Shown here: positions 40,991-50,835 of the stretch, piece by piece
How positions within the stretch are numbered: position 1 is the stretch's first letter
Layout of the letters: each line of letters starts with the position of its first letter
NCBI GenBank assembly: GCA_002320245.1
Contig: DCKD01000023.1
Span: forward strand, 17,182-81,181
Length of the DNA stretch: 64,000 bases
Reading direction: 5' to 3'
From: Lachnospiraceae bacterium UBA1683
Lineage (GTDB): Bacteria; Bacillota; Clostridia; Lachnospirales; Lachnospiraceae
Made by a program: the position numbers and the translations under genes
The notes under the pieces: model-generated
The model's database searches: none
What the model was told of the DNA's origin: nothing
The model's input: only the letters and a program-made list of their open reading frames with translations

Positions 40991-42922
40991 TTACTGCCCG
41001 CCATCCATATCCTCATTGTCATCCCCATCCACTTCAAACAGGTCAAATTCTTCCTTCATCCTGAGTTTGAGCCGATGTTTCATGTACGCCTCCACATCAA
41101 AGGCGTTCTTCTTGTCGTAGTCTGACAGCTCCTTATACCGCTTGTGACGGGTAATATCGAACTTATCACTAAAAAACGGGCGCACCCCACGAAGCTGCAG
41201 GATACACTTATTCCCATCCATTACCGCAAGTTCATCCCGGCTCATAAGCTCTTTTCCCGTTTTTTGATAGTTTAGGCCGTAAGAGCGGCTCTGTCCACGG
41301 GTATCCGATGTGTTATAAAGGTCAATCGTCTCCTTTCCGAGCGTTTCCGAAATCTCCTTTAAGGTACTGCCTTCCTTGCCCCCAAGAAACAGCATGGTGT
41401 CGCAATTCCCCAGAATTGTCTCAGCGGCATCTTTATATATTGTTTTTAGCTGGCTCTGCGACTGCAAAATAATAGAAGCCGATATTTCACGGCTTCGGAT
41501 GGTTGCAATCAGCTTGTCAAACTTCGGAATCTGCCCGATATTCGCAAATTCATCAAGCAAAAGCCTTACATGGTACGGGAGCCTGCCGCCATGCACATCG
41601 TCCGCCCGGTCACACAGCAGGTTGAATAGCTGCGTATACATGATTGCCACGATAAAATTGAATGTATCATCCGTATCGGAGATAATGACAAACATGGCTG
41701 TCCGCTGATCCCCCAACATATCCAATTCCATTTCATCGTAAGAAGTCAGCTCCCGCAGCTCTGCGATGTCAAATGGCGCTAACCTGGCTCCGCAGGAAAT
41801 AAGAATCGACTTCGCTGTTTTGCCTGCCGCCAGCTTATATTTTTTATACTGGCGCACCGCAAAATGCTCCGGCTTCTCCCTCTCCAGTTCCTCAAACAGT
41901 TCATCCACCGCATTTTTAAATTCCTCATCGTCCTCCCTTGCTTCGGACGCATTGATAAATTCAAGCAGCGTGGAGAAATTCTGTTCTTCCTCCGGGGCTT
42001 CATAATAGATGTAGCCAATCAAGGCACAATACAGAAGCCTCTCGGCTTTTACCCAAAAATCCTCGGAAGATTTCTCCCCTTCCCCTTTGGTATTGGCGAT
42101 GATGGTATTTACCAGCTTCAAAATATCCTTCTCGGAGCGGATATAGCGGAACGGATTATAGTGCATGGATTTTTTGAAATTGATGGTATTTAAGACTTTT
42201 ATCTTATACGGTTCATAGACGATCTTCCCATTTTTGTCCCGTACAATCTTCCCATCTTTTATCTTCGGGGAACCCCGCCGCAGCATTTTCCCACATTCCA
42301 CCAGGATTGTCCCTTTCGGATCAGTGACAACATAACTGACATTCGGTGTCATCTGCATAAGCTGTGGCTTCACATAGAACCGTGTTTTCCCAGATCCGGA
42401 ACCGCCGATTACGATCACATTCTTGTTTCTGGCGTACTTTGGCTGTTTCGGACGGCTGTTCATGGTAAGCCGTTCCGTCTGTGTTAAAAGGATGTTATTC
42501 TCAAACACCGGATCAATAAAAGGGGCTATATCCTTCTCATTCCCCCAACGGGCAGAACCATACTCCACACCCTGCCGGTATTTCTTTGCGTTCTTCCCTT
42601 TCAGATAGACTGCCAGTTTTACAACGGCGGCTCCAGCCACTCCTGCGGCAAGGTCATACAAATGGAAACTCGGCAGCATATCCGTAAACGCTAACTGGAA
42701 GTTCAGGAACAATACTCCCAGCTTCTCCACAAAAGAAGCCCCGATACAGTGCCGGTACAGCCATGCCGCCTTATCCACCAGATAAAGCACAATCACATAA
42801 GGAATGTTCTGCATGAGCAGCCGTTTCTTATCAATGGGCGGCAGTCTGCCCCTGATACTGCCAGCCAGTTTTCCCATCTGTTCCGGGATGCCTGCCCGTT
42901 CCTGTTTCTTCTTCCTGCTCAA
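40991..42922 (-). CDS. virD4: VirD4/TraG type IV coupling protein
   Basis: A 643-residue ATPase that links the relaxosome to the channel. It has an N-terminal membrane part (about 36-105), Walker A VIGGSGSGKTRFYVKP (about 174), PNVSYVVTDPKGT and Walker B VRLLLDEFANIGQIP (about 455). The C-terminus is acidic (DLFEVDGDDNEDMDGGQ), as common for contact with relaxosome proteins. The start overlaps the PcfB gene stop by 4 bases. Confidence 0.95.
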   Translation of the reverse strand: MSRKKKQERAGIPEQMGKLAGSIRGRLPPIDKKRLLMQNIPYVIVLYLVDKAAWLYRHCIGASFVEKLGVLFLNFQLAFTDMLPSFHLYDLAAGVAGAAVVKLAVYLKGKNAKKYRQGVEYGSARWGNEKDIAPFIDPVFENNILLTQTERLTMNSRPKQPKYARNKNVIVIGGSGSGKTRFYVKPQLMQMTPNVSYVVTDPKGTILVECGKMLRRGSPKIKDGKIVRDKNGKIVYEPYKIKVLNTINFKKSMHYNPFRYIRSEKDILKLVNTIIANTKGEGEKSSEDFWVKAERLLYCALIGYIYYEAPEEEQNFSTLLEFINASEAREDDEEFKNAVDELFEELEREKPEHFAVRQYKKYKLAAGKTAKSILISCGARLAPFDIAELRELTSYDEMELDMLGDQRTAMFVIISDTDDTFNFIVAIMYTQLFNLLCDRADDVHGGRLPYHVRLLLDEFANIGQIPKFDKLIATIRSREISASIILQSQSQLKTIYKDAAETILGNCDTMLFLGGKEGSTLKEISETLGKETIDLYNTSDTRGQSRSYGLNYQKTGKELMSRDELAVMDGNKCILQLRGVRPFFSDKFDITRHKRYKELSDYDKKNAFDVEAYMKHRLKLRMKEEFDLFEVDGDDNEDMDGGQ

Positions 42923-43446
42923 TGCTCCGGCCCCCGATCCTTCTGTTTTGTTTTTTCCCGTTCCCTGTGCTTTGCCATACGTTCTTTCGCCAATGACAGT
43001 TTTTTACGGATAGAAGGCTTTTTGCCCTTAGTAAGCTGCTTCCCGGTATATTCCTTAAAAGCGGCAGTCATGACGTCCACATCCTTTGCCTTGAAAAACA
43101 CAAAATACCGGGGCGGCGATACGGACGTATCTTTTTTCAGGCTGAAATCAATGCTGTACTTCCGGGCATATTTCTCAAAAGACTTGATGTTCCCATCCGT
43201 CACTTCAATATTGGAGAGCTGGCAGTTCTGCTTCATCAGCTTCTCCATGCTCTGTTTCCCATGATAAACCGCAGCGTCCTTTTCCTGCTTTTTCTCCGCC
43301 GTTTTCTGCTGTCCCTTTTTCTTCTCCTGCTCCATTTTCGCAAGTGCCTTTACCATCGCATTTTTTAAGATACGGGCAGTAACCTTGCCGCCGTTGATGC
43401 ACAGCGACACCGTTTTCTCATTTACCTCATCCTGCATAGTGATCAC
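42919..43446 (-). CDS. PcfB family (DUF3801) protein
   Basis: A 175-residue basic protein, always next to the coupling protein in this ICE family. Features are EKTVSLCINGGKVTARILKNAM at the start, VTDGNIKSFEKYARKYSIDFS and YFVFFKAKDVDVMTAAFKEY, then a Lys/Arg tail. PcfB of pCF10 helps the relaxosome dock on the coupling protein (family knowledge). ATG 43437 is an alternative start. It overlaps both neighbours. Confidence 0.87.
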   Translation of the reverse strand: MITMQDEVNEKTVSLCINGGKVTARILKNAMVKALAKMEQEKKKGQQKTAEKKQEKDAAVYHGKQSMEKLMKQNCQLSNIEVTDGNIKSFEKYARKYSIDFSLKKDTSVSPPRYFVFFKAKDVDVMTAAFKEYTGKQLTKGKKPSIRKKLSLAKERMAKHREREKTKQKDRGPEH

Positions 43447-43705
43447 CTTCTTTCTCTATTTGCAGCTCCCTTCTCCGGCGCATCTCCCGAAGGATTTTCT
43501 GCAGGCAATACCCAATACATGGGGAATCCCTGCCATACGGACAGCCGCCGCAATCCCCGACGCTTTCATCCGGCTCCTTTTCCGGGAGAAGATAATAATA
43601 TCTCTCCTGTGTGCAGTTCTTTTCCCGGTTGTTCCAAAAATAGCAACAGGCGCAGTCCCCCGGCTTATCTTCCGCAAACCTCTGATTATCCGCTTTTCCT
43701 GCCAT
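43427..43705 (-). CDS. Cys-rich hypothetical protein
   Basis: A 92-residue protein with eight cysteines, mostly in pairs (CACCYFWNNREKNC, GDCGGCPYGRDSPCIGYC), suggesting bound zinc or iron-sulfur. The basic tail (REMRRRRELQIEKEGD) overlaps the PcfB start by 20 bases. It belongs to the head of the transfer operon. No function can be named. Confidence 0.7.
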   Translation of the reverse strand: MAGKADNQRFAEDKPGDCACCYFWNNREKNCTQERYYYLLPEKEPDESVGDCGGCPYGRDSPCIGYCLQKILREMRRRRELQIEKEGDHYAG

Positions 43706-43835
43706 CCTGTCTGTCCTTCCACTCCATTTCTTCCAGCCATCTGTCCTCCTGCGCCCCTACCCGCACACAGCAATAAAGAAAAAATGACAGTAACAGGCTG
43801 ACAATTACTGCGGCTCCAATCATGACTCCTTTCAT
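43686..43835 (-). CDS. Small single-pass membrane protein
   Basis: A 49-residue protein: one transmembrane helix (VMIGAAVIVSLLLSFFLYCC) followed by a charged tail (EDRWLEEMEWKDRQDGRKSG). ATG 43835 follows GAGGTGG by about 6 bases. It overlaps the Cys-rich gene by 20 bases and is the first gene after the adhesin on this strand. Confidence 0.65.
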   Translation of the reverse strand: MKGVMIGAAVIVSLLLSFFLYCCVRVGAQEDRWLEEMEWKDRQDGRKSG

Positions 43836-43933
43836 TTTGTTCCACCTCTTTCTGAAAAATAAAAAACGGGCGCTCATGGAATGCAAAAGCAGACCACAAA
43901 CGCCCGATTGTCAGTTACACGAATTTTACATTT

Positions 43934-46900
43934 TTATTTCTTCTTTTTGCGTAGCAGTACCACAGAGCCTGCCAATCCTGCAAATGCCAGCCCGCAAAGA
44001 ATAATCCACAGTACCGCATGGGTATCATCGCCTGTTTTCGGTGTGTCCGAAGAAGTCTGCGGCGTCTCCAGCGTTTCCTCCGGCTTCGCTTCATCCTTCA
44101 TCACAACCTTCTGGATTTCCCCGGTATCTTTTACCTCAAATTTCACATCCTCGGCTACCAGATACCCCTCCGGCGCAGATTCCTCACGTAGTGTATATTC
44201 TCCGATTGGCAGCATTTCTATATAATGCGGCTCCTCCGTGGATGTCCAGCTTTCCACCACATTGCCATCTTTGTCAAGAATGGTTAATTTTGCCCCCGGC
44301 AGTTCCTTACCGGAAATATCTGTCTTAGAGATTTCCACCTTTGTCACATCATCCTTCATCTCGATTTTCTGAACCTCGGCAGTATCTTCCACAGTGAAGG
44401 TAATACTTTCCGCTGTCACATAACCATCCGCAGGCAGGGTTTCTGTCATGGTATATTCCTTCCCCACAACCAGCTCCTTAATGATATGCGGCTCTTTCCC
44501 GGAAGTCCATTCTTCCACTACATTGCCATCTTCATCCGTAATCTGCAGTTTTGCCCCCTCTACTTCCTTTCCATCGGTCAAAGAGGTTTTTGTAAACTCG
44601 AATACTGTCGGCTCGTCCTCAAAGGTAAACTCATAAGGGATGGTCTCTTTCTCTGCGCCTTCATAATTAAAAGTAAACTCCTGCACTTCATCCGTTGTGG
44701 CAAATCCCGGAGCCGGGACGGTCTCTTTCACAGAATAGGAAAAGCCTATTGGAAGATCAGCCGTAAAGATAAGTTTCCCGTCTTTATCCGTTGCTTTCTC
44801 CTCAATAATGGTTCCTGCTTCCATGATAACCTTACCGTCCTTATTGGTAATATCCTCATTCGCAGCCAGGGCGAATACAGCCCCACTAAGTACACGGTCA
44901 GAATCCTTTTCCTTTTTCAGAACCGATACCTCCACCTTCTGCCGCAGATTCTGCCAGTCAGAAGAATAGGTAACAACTTCCGTATTCTGGTCACGGTAAG
45001 TCAGGTCAATCTCACGGGTTTCCCCATCCAGAACATACCCGTCGGCTGTCTCTTTTTCTTTCACATAATATTTGCCAAGCGGAAGATCCGAAAGCCTTGC
45101 TACTCCGGTATCATCTGTTGTAATCTCCGCAATCAGCTCATCCTTTTTGTAATAATCCTCACTTTCCCCGTCAGCAGCTTTAATATCCTCCAAAGCATAC
45201 ACTTCAAAGGTAACATCCTTCAGGGAACCGGATAGATACTCAAACAGGTACGCAATCCATCCGCCAACGGAATCCATCACAGACACATTTTCCAGAAATT
45301 CTCCCTTCTTGTTAATCAGAAGAAGCCCTGTCGGGACATCGTCCTTCATTTCTACTTTCTGGACCTCTGCGGTATCTTCCACCGTAAATGTGATTTCCTC
45401 CGCCTGCAGATAACCATACGGGGCCAGTTCCTCACGAAGCGTATAGGTCTCGCCCACAGTCAGACGTTCAATGATGTGTTCCTCACCTTTGACAGACTTC
45501 CATGTATCTACCACATTTCCATCTTTATCAAGGACAGTTAATGTTGCCCCGGAAAGCTCCGCTCCGGTAGTAAGGTCTGTTTTCTTTACCGAAATCCTTG
45601 TAGGCTCATTCTCAAACACGGACTCCAGTTCAACCACTTTTACATCCTGTCCCTGGTAAGCGGCGGCCAGTTCCAGTACCTGACCGGAAGACACATAACC
45701 AGCCGGAGCGGCCAGCTCTTTGATATAATAATTTCCAAACGGCACATCTAATGCGAAAACAGCTTTCCCATCATCCTCTGACAGCGCTTTTCCAAGCAGT
45801 GTATCCGCTTTTACAATGACTTCCCCATGAGACAGAATATCCTCTTTTGCATACAAACCAAAAACGGCTCCTGCAACTTCCGCCTTTGTCACGGCATCCT
45901 GCTTTATCACGGATACCTCCACCTTCTGGCGGTCATTTGTAAAGACTGCTTCCTGTTCCACCACAGGCGTATTCTGGCCTGCATAGGTAAAGGTAACAGT
46001 CTGCGCAGACTCATTTAATACAAATCCTTCCGGTGCGGCCACTTCCACAATCCGGTAGGAGCCAAGCGGAAGATCAGAAAGATACGCCTCTCCATTTTCA
46101 TCCGTAGTCAGTGTTGCCACCAGCGCATCCGCAGCATACTCCAAAATCCGGTTCCCGTCGGAATCCTTCTGGAAATCAGCCGTATAAATATCCTCTGCGG
46201 CATATACTTCAAACACGGCCCCTTCCAGTGTTTCCTCTTTGTAAGTAAAATTCTTATCAAATCCATCCAGGACTTCGCCACGTTTTACAACCTTCAGTTC
46301 TCCCTTGACCGAATGGTTTTCGTAGATCACTTCAATGACAACATCCCCAGAAACGCTGTCCATCTGATAAGCCGTATTGGAATCCACAGCCACCTCATAA
46401 TAATTTTCATTCAGCGTATAGCCATACGGGGCATTTACTTCTTCAATCCGGTAATGCCCGATTTTCAGATTCTGCGGCAGGATCAGATACCCCTGCCCAT
46501 CCGTAAAGTAAGACTTATGGACAACGGTAGTCGGATAAGTTGTTACCTGCTCTACATACTGCTCATGATCAAGGTCATAAACCTTAAACTCCGTATTCTT
46601 TGCTAACACCGGCTTTTTGGTTTCATCATCCTGTTTTACGATTTTCAGTTTTGCTTCAAATTCATCATCCAGAAGCACCCGCCATACCTGCGGCGTGTTC
46701 GGATGATGCTCCGTAATACGGACAATAAAATCATCCACCGGCGTATAATTATGGGGCGTGGTTGTTTCACGGACAATATAGGTACCGTATGGGATTGCGA
46801 TACTGCAGGCATAGCCTTTTTCATCTGTAAAGATTTCCGTAGCGCCATTCTCCCCGATCACCACTGGCGCTGCGGAATCAAAATCGTAACTGCCATCTTC

Positions 46901-49900
46901 TTTGACACTCAGGGAAGATACCAGATAAGCGGTAAATCCTGCGCCGGAAAGCAGGTCTGCGTCTGTCTTTCCATTATCCGCCGCTTTGATGATCTGGAAA
47001 GGCTGCTTCACTACCTGCTCCGGGGAAGTACATTCCCGTTCTACCGTAGCCGTCAGATCGCCCTCATAAGCACAGATCAGGTCATGCTCCGCTTCATCCA
47101 CCAGATACCCAACTGGCGGGGTAATTTCTTTCACATAGTAGCTGCCAAGATACAGATTTTCCACGGATGCCTCGCCATGTTCATCCGTTGTCAGCGCTGC
47201 CACTTTTTCTCCCGCCTTATAGACCACACCCGTTGTCCCGTCCGGATGCACAATGTCCTCACGGGCATACAGGCCATAGACAGCATTTTCCAGTGTCGCA
47301 TCCCCCTGCGGTGCTGCCTGGTTCGTCTCAGCGTCCTTTTTATGCAAGGAAATCTTTGCATTGACACGTTCATTCGTAAAGGTATGAGCAAAGGAAACTT
47401 CCGCTTCACTGTCGTTGGTATAAGAGGATGTAAAGGAATATACATCCTTCGTGTTCCTCAGATACCCTTCCGGAGCCTGCTCCTCTTTTACCTCATATCC
47501 GAATCCAATCGGAAGGTCTGCGGTAAACACAGCCGTACCATCTTCCCCGGTAGTGATTGTTTCAATCAAGGTTCCTTTCTTTACAAGCACTGTACCGTCA
47601 AAGGAACTAATATCGCTGCCCGCATACAGCCCGAAAACACCGCCGTCCAGCGGATTCTCCGTATCCTGGTCTTTCTTTGTAACCGTAACCTTTGCTTTCT
47701 GGCGGTCATTCGTAAAAGTTGTCTCGGAAAATACTACCTCAACATTCTGTCCGGCATAAGATAACGTCACAATCTTTTCTTCCCCGGCATTATAGAAATT
47801 CTCCGGGGCCTGCGTTTCCTTTACAACGTAAGTGCCAAGATGCAGATTCTTCAGGATTACCGCACCATTGGAATCCGTTGTCAGGTTTTCTTTCACAAGA
47901 TCGCCTTTTTTATATACAACCGCACCATAGGCAGTCGCAATATCCTCCCCGGCATAGACATTGTAAATGGCTCCTGCCTGACGGTGGTTCTCATAACGGA
48001 ATACAGTACCTGTTTCGCTTACATCCGCACCAACCAATACCTGCCCTTCCTTATAAACGGTCAATTCCCCAAGCTGCTCCACATCCGGTACGGTTGTTGT
48101 TACAGTCTTGTTTGCAACCAATGTTACATTATAGGAAGTCGTATTGATGCGGTATCCTGTCGGGGCTGTAATTTCTTTTAAGTACACGGTATCCTGCGTC
48201 TTTACGATCTCCACAGTGGACGCACCATTACTGTCCGTTGCCGGCATTTTTGTAATCAACTGCGTACAGTCTTTATCACTGTAAATGCCGAATACCGCAC
48301 CGGATAATTTTGCGTCCTGATGGTTAGAATCCACTTTCACTACCTGGACTTTTGCAAGCTCCAGCCATTTCACGGAGAAGTCCACATATTTTTCATCATC
48401 AACACCTTCGCCAAACACGAGTGCCAAATCCTGTGTGCCGCTTCCTGTTGTAATCTTATAAGCCGAGTAATCTTTTGTGATACTACCTTTCATGGTGGCA
48501 GACCAGGAACCGGATACATCAGCTGTCTGCGTCAGCGGAGCTGAAAGATAAAACTTCGTGCCTCCCGCTACTTCTACGGACGCGCCTGCCTTACTTGTCT
48601 TTCCCGTCGTTATGTTATGGAATTTCACGCCATCCGGTAAATTCATAGTAATCGTCTGTAAGGTATCAGCGTGAAAGGTAATTTCCTCTGTACGCTGCTC
48701 ATTCCCATCCACATAGGCAGTTACACTGGCGTTTGAAAACGACATTGCCACATCCGGAATATCCGGCTGGCTGACACAATAGTTATACAGTTCCATCGCA
48801 AGCGCCTGGCCGGTACTGTTCGTTCCTTCAAACGCATCGCTGCTCCCGTTTGCATATGCAGCCGCAAGATGCGTAATGATAAAACGTTTTCCGGCTGAAA
48901 AATCAAGATATTTCTCCTCGAAAAATCCCTCGTCTCCGGACGCTTTCGTGCCATAGTAGCATACCTTCGCCAGCGCCTTCCCATCTGACAGCTTTTCAAT
49001 CGTATAGGTTCCATCATCCGGTCCCGGTTTTGACGGCTGTACACAATATGCTGTTGCCGTAACACTTCCAAATGTGACCGTATATGGGCAGGTCAGATAG
49101 GAGCCAAGACCATAATCCGCATAATAATACCATGAACCTCTGGTTACGGTTACATTCTGCGTTGCCCTCGCCGCATAGAGCATGGGAGCCGCCGCAGTAA
49201 ATTCCACCGTTTCCCTTTCCTCCATCTCCAGAAGGTCAACGTCCTGTTCTATTGCCTGCAGCATGACATTCCCAAGCGTCAGCCCGGTTTCCCCGTCCAC
49301 AGTATCCTGATCCTGTGCTGCTTCTAACGCCTCATCCAGTTCCGATTCTGATAACCGCCCGGATGCAGTTTCTGTTTCCTCTGTCTGATTGCTTTCTTCC
49401 TGCACGGTTTCCATCTGCGCTGATTCTAATTCTGTTTCTTTGATTGCAGCGGCAACTTCTGTCCCTTCCGCTGCAATCTCTGAGTGAGTTTCGGATTCCC
49501 CATCGCCGCTTTCCGATTCCTCCGATTTTCCGGTTTCGCCGCCAGATGCGGAAGATTCTCCCGCCTTTGATTCCACTGAAGGTTCCTTCACAATGATTTT
49601 CCGGACTACATGATAAGAGGGATTTCCGCTAACCGGCTCTACAAAATATACTGCCTTATAGGTGCCTGCACGGTTCCTGTCAAAGTCCTTCCCCTCCTCG
49701 TCCTTCGCTTCATGGAACTTTACTTTGACTTTATCCCCGTTGATCTCCATACCGGAAAAATCCGACTCCACATCAAAACTGTCTCCAGCTTCCAGTTCAT
49801 AATCCTCTACGGTAACAATCTCATCCTCCGAAAGCTCCGCCTCTACCTTCTCCAGAGCCGGATACTCCGCTTCATACGCCGCAGGCTCCGGTTCCGCCGC

Positions 49901-49987
49901 AAAGGTTGTGACCGGCTGCACGACGGAAGTGAGGATCGTCATTACTGAAAGCATACCGGAAAGAACCCTTTTTGCTTTTCCTTTCAT
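43934..49987 (-). CDS. Sortase-anchored adhesin with thioester-like domain and Cna-B repeats
   Basis: A 2017-residue surface protein. The signal peptide is RVLSGMLSVMTILTSVVQPV to FAAEP. A Ser/Glu-rich stalk leads to a thioester-like domain (about 280-430, with TAYCVQPSKPGP and RFIITHLAAAYA). About 13 Cna-B/SpaA-type repeats (about 560-1960) follow, each ending like YYVKEITPPVGY or YTLREELAPYGY. The sorting signal TPKTGDD, a hydrophobic helix and RKKKK close the protein. Cna-B domains form isopeptide bonds and resist protease. In the thioester domain the usual TQxA site reads THLA. It probably helps donor and recipient cells stick together; sortase B of the same ICE is the likely anchor enzyme. 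Confidence 0.93.
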   Translation of the reverse strand: MKGKAKRVLSGMLSVMTILTSVVQPVTTFAAEPEPAAYEAEYPALEKVEAELSEDEIVTVEDYELEAGDSFDVESDFSGMEINGDKVKVKFHEAKDEEGKDFDRNRAGTYKAVYFVEPVSGNPSYHVVRKIIVKEPSVESKAGESSASGGETGKSEESESGDGESETHSEIAAEGTEVAAAIKETELESAQMETVQEESNQTEETETASGRLSESELDEALEAAQDQDTVDGETGLTLGNVMLQAIEQDVDLLEMEERETVEFTAAAPMLYAARATQNVTVTRGSWYYYADYGLGSYLTCPYTVTFGSVTATAYCVQPSKPGPDDGTYTIEKLSDGKALAKVCYYGTKASGDEGFFEEKYLDFSAGKRFIITHLAAAYANGSSDAFEGTNSTGQALAMELYNYCVSQPDIPDVAMSFSNASVTAYVDGNEQRTEEITFHADTLQTITMNLPDGVKFHNITTGKTSKAGASVEVAGGTKFYLSAPLTQTADVSGSWSATMKGSITKDYSAYKITTGSGTQDLALVFGEGVDDEKYVDFSVKWLELAKVQVVKVDSNHQDAKLSGAVFGIYSDKDCTQLITKMPATDSNGASTVEIVKTQDTVYLKEITAPTGYRINTTSYNVTLVANKTVTTTVPDVEQLGELTVYKEGQVLVGADVSETGTVFRYENHRQAGAIYNVYAGEDIATAYGAVVYKKGDLVKENLTTDSNGAVILKNLHLGTYVVKETQAPENFYNAGEEKIVTLSYAGQNVEVVFSETTFTNDRQKAKVTVTKKDQDTENPLDGGVFGLYAGSDISSFDGTVLVKKGTLIETITTGEDGTAVFTADLPIGFGYEVKEEQAPEGYLRNTKDVYSFTSSYTNDSEAEVSFAHTFTNERVNAKISLHKKDAETNQAAPQGDATLENAVYGLYAREDIVHPDGTTGVVYKAGEKVAALTTDEHGEASVENLYLGSYYVKEITPPVGYLVDEAEHDLICAYEGDLTATVERECTSPEQVVKQPFQIIKAADNGKTDADLLSGAGFTAYLVSSLSVKEDGSYDFDSAAPVVIGENGATEIFTDEKGYACSIAIPYGTYIVRETTTPHNYTPVDDFIVRITEHHPNTPQVWRVLLDDEFEAKLKIVKQDDETKKPVLAKNTEFKVYDLDHEQYVEQVTTYPTTVVHKSYFTDGQGYLILPQNLKIGHYRIEEVNAPYGYTLNENYYEVAVDSNTAYQMDSVSGDVVIEVIYENHSVKGELKVVKRGEVLDGFDKNFTYKEETLEGAVFEVYAAEDIYTADFQKDSDGNRILEYAADALVATLTTDENGEAYLSDLPLGSYRIVEVAAPEGFVLNESAQTVTFTYAGQNTPVVEQEAVFTNDRQKVEVSVIKQDAVTKAEVAGAVFGLYAKEDILSHGEVIVKADTLLGKALSEDDGKAVFALDVPFGNYYIKELAAPAGYVSSGQVLELAAAYQGQDVKVVELESVFENEPTRISVKKTDLTTGAELSGATLTVLDKDGNVVDTWKSVKGEEHIIERLTVGETYTLREELAPYGYLQAEEITFTVEDTAEVQKVEMKDDVPTGLLLINKKGEFLENVSVMDSVGGWIAYLFEYLSGSLKDVTFEVYALEDIKAADGESEDYYKKDELIAEITTDDTGVARLSDLPLGKYYVKEKETADGYVLDGETREIDLTYRDQNTEVVTYSSDWQNLRQKVEVSVLKKEKDSDRVLSGAVFALAANEDITNKDGKVIMEAGTIIEEKATDKDGKLIFTADLPIGFSYSVKETVPAPGFATTDEVQEFTFNYEGAEKETIPYEFTFEDEPTVFEFTKTSLTDGKEVEGAKLQITDEDGNVVEEWTSGKEPHIIKELVVGKEYTMTETLPADGYVTAESITFTVEDTAEVQKIEMKDDVTKVEISKTDISGKELPGAKLTILDKDGNVVESWTSTEEPHYIEMLPIGEYTLREESAPEGYLVAEDVKFEVKDTGEIQKVVMKDEAKPEETLETPQTSSDTPKTGDDTHAVLWIILCGLAFAGLAGSVVLLRKKKK

Positions 49988-50100
49988 TCTGTTTTACCTC
50001 GCTTTTTCCATTCTCTGTTTCTATACACTCTGTTACACTTTAAATTTGCTATGTTTTCATGGCAGGTTCCCCCCTTCCGTACATTTCTGCGCTGCCCTCC

Positions 50101-50159
50101 ATAACAGCACATGAGTACAGGGAAGATATTTTACTTCCCTGCACGGTATCTGCTGTTAT
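50101..50159. other. Two-tier stem-loop upstream of adhesin gene
   Basis: Outer arms ATAACAGCA / TGCTGTTAT (perfect, 9 bases) and inner arms GTACAGGGAAG / CTTCCCTGCAC (one mismatch) around an 8-base loop. It lies 114 bases before the adhesin start. It could act as an RNA control element or a regulator site. The gap 49988-50543 has no convincing gene. Confidence 0.5.
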
Positions 50160-50363
50160 GTTCGTCTTATTTATTGAATGTATTTGAGCGTTTTGCCTGT
50201 GTTCTTCCCGAACCCGTTCCAGCCCCGGCTTTCCAGTTCCGCAGCGTTTCCTCCGACACGGTGCGCAGGATGCACACTCCTATGCCGGGTATCAATCCGG
50301 GCAGGCGATGTAATTGTCAAGGTACGATGAAAGGGGGAATTTTCGATTTGAATGTAAGAAATA

Positions 50364-50400
50364 TTTGCCCCTCCACTAATCGCAGGTTTCAAGGGGCAAA
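50364..50400. other. Hairpin in adhesin upstream region
   Basis: Perfect 9-base stem, TTTGCCCCT / AGGGGCAAA, with a 19-base loop, followed on the plus strand by AAATACC and preceded on the minus strand by the same A/T-rich flank. Function unknown. Confidence 0.4.
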
Positions 50401-50543
50401 AAATACCCTGTCAGAAAAATATTATTTGAAGATTTTCCATATCCCGGCAGAAAAGATGTAATATAATCAATTATATATTTTCAGAAAAGGCAGCCATAAG
50501 AACAGACTGGATGGGAACAGCTTTATAAGGAGGGACCACAATC

Positions 50544-50753
50544 ATGGGAGCCAGCAATAAGACCTGCCCACGCTGCGGCAGGAAGATGAAACAGCAGTTT
50601 ATCGGATTGCAGCATTGTAAATGCGGCATGAGCTGGAAAAAAGACCAGGGATATTTTGAACGGACTTCGGATATGGTTTTCTGCCTGCAGCGCAGGACAG
50701 TAAACGGCAAGACAAGGCAATACCCGGTTATCCGATTTAAAGGAGAAGCTTAA
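50544..50753 (+). CDS. Small zinc-ribbon protein
   Basis: A 69-residue protein with two cysteine pairs, CPRCGRKM and CKCGMSW, and a following Lys/Arg-rich part, so a zinc ribbon that may bind nucleic acid. AAGGAGG lies 10 bases before the ATG. It is on the plus strand, divergent from the adhesin and convergent with the sigma-like gene. A large dyad follows its stop and may end its transcript. Function unknown. Confidence 0.65.
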   Translation: MGASNKTCPRCGRKMKQQFIGLQHCKCGMSWKKDQGYFERTSDMVFCLQRRTVNGKTRQYPVIRFKGEA

Positions 50754-50768
50754 CCCCTGCATACCATA

Positions 50769-50807
50769 TGCCGCCGCTTTGCGCCATCATGTCCGAAAGC
50801 GACGGCG
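50769..50807. repeat. Dispersed dyad, copy 2, between convergent genes
   Basis: Long imperfect stem CCGCCGCTTTGCG against CGAAAGCGACGGCG around CCATCATGTC. Same core as the copies near 40920 and 52806. Placed between two convergent genes, it could also be a terminator, but there is no T-run. Confidence 0.65.
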
Positions 50808-50835
50808 TTTCATTTCACACGTTCTTTTGGGAATT

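Noticed and set aside
50171..50392. Minus-strand frame of 73 residues in the same gap
   Set aside because: No ribosome site or recognisable motif.
50111..50461. Plus-strand frame of 116 residues upstream of the zinc-ribbon gene
   Set aside because: No ribosome site, odd composition, and it covers two hairpins; more likely regulatory DNA.
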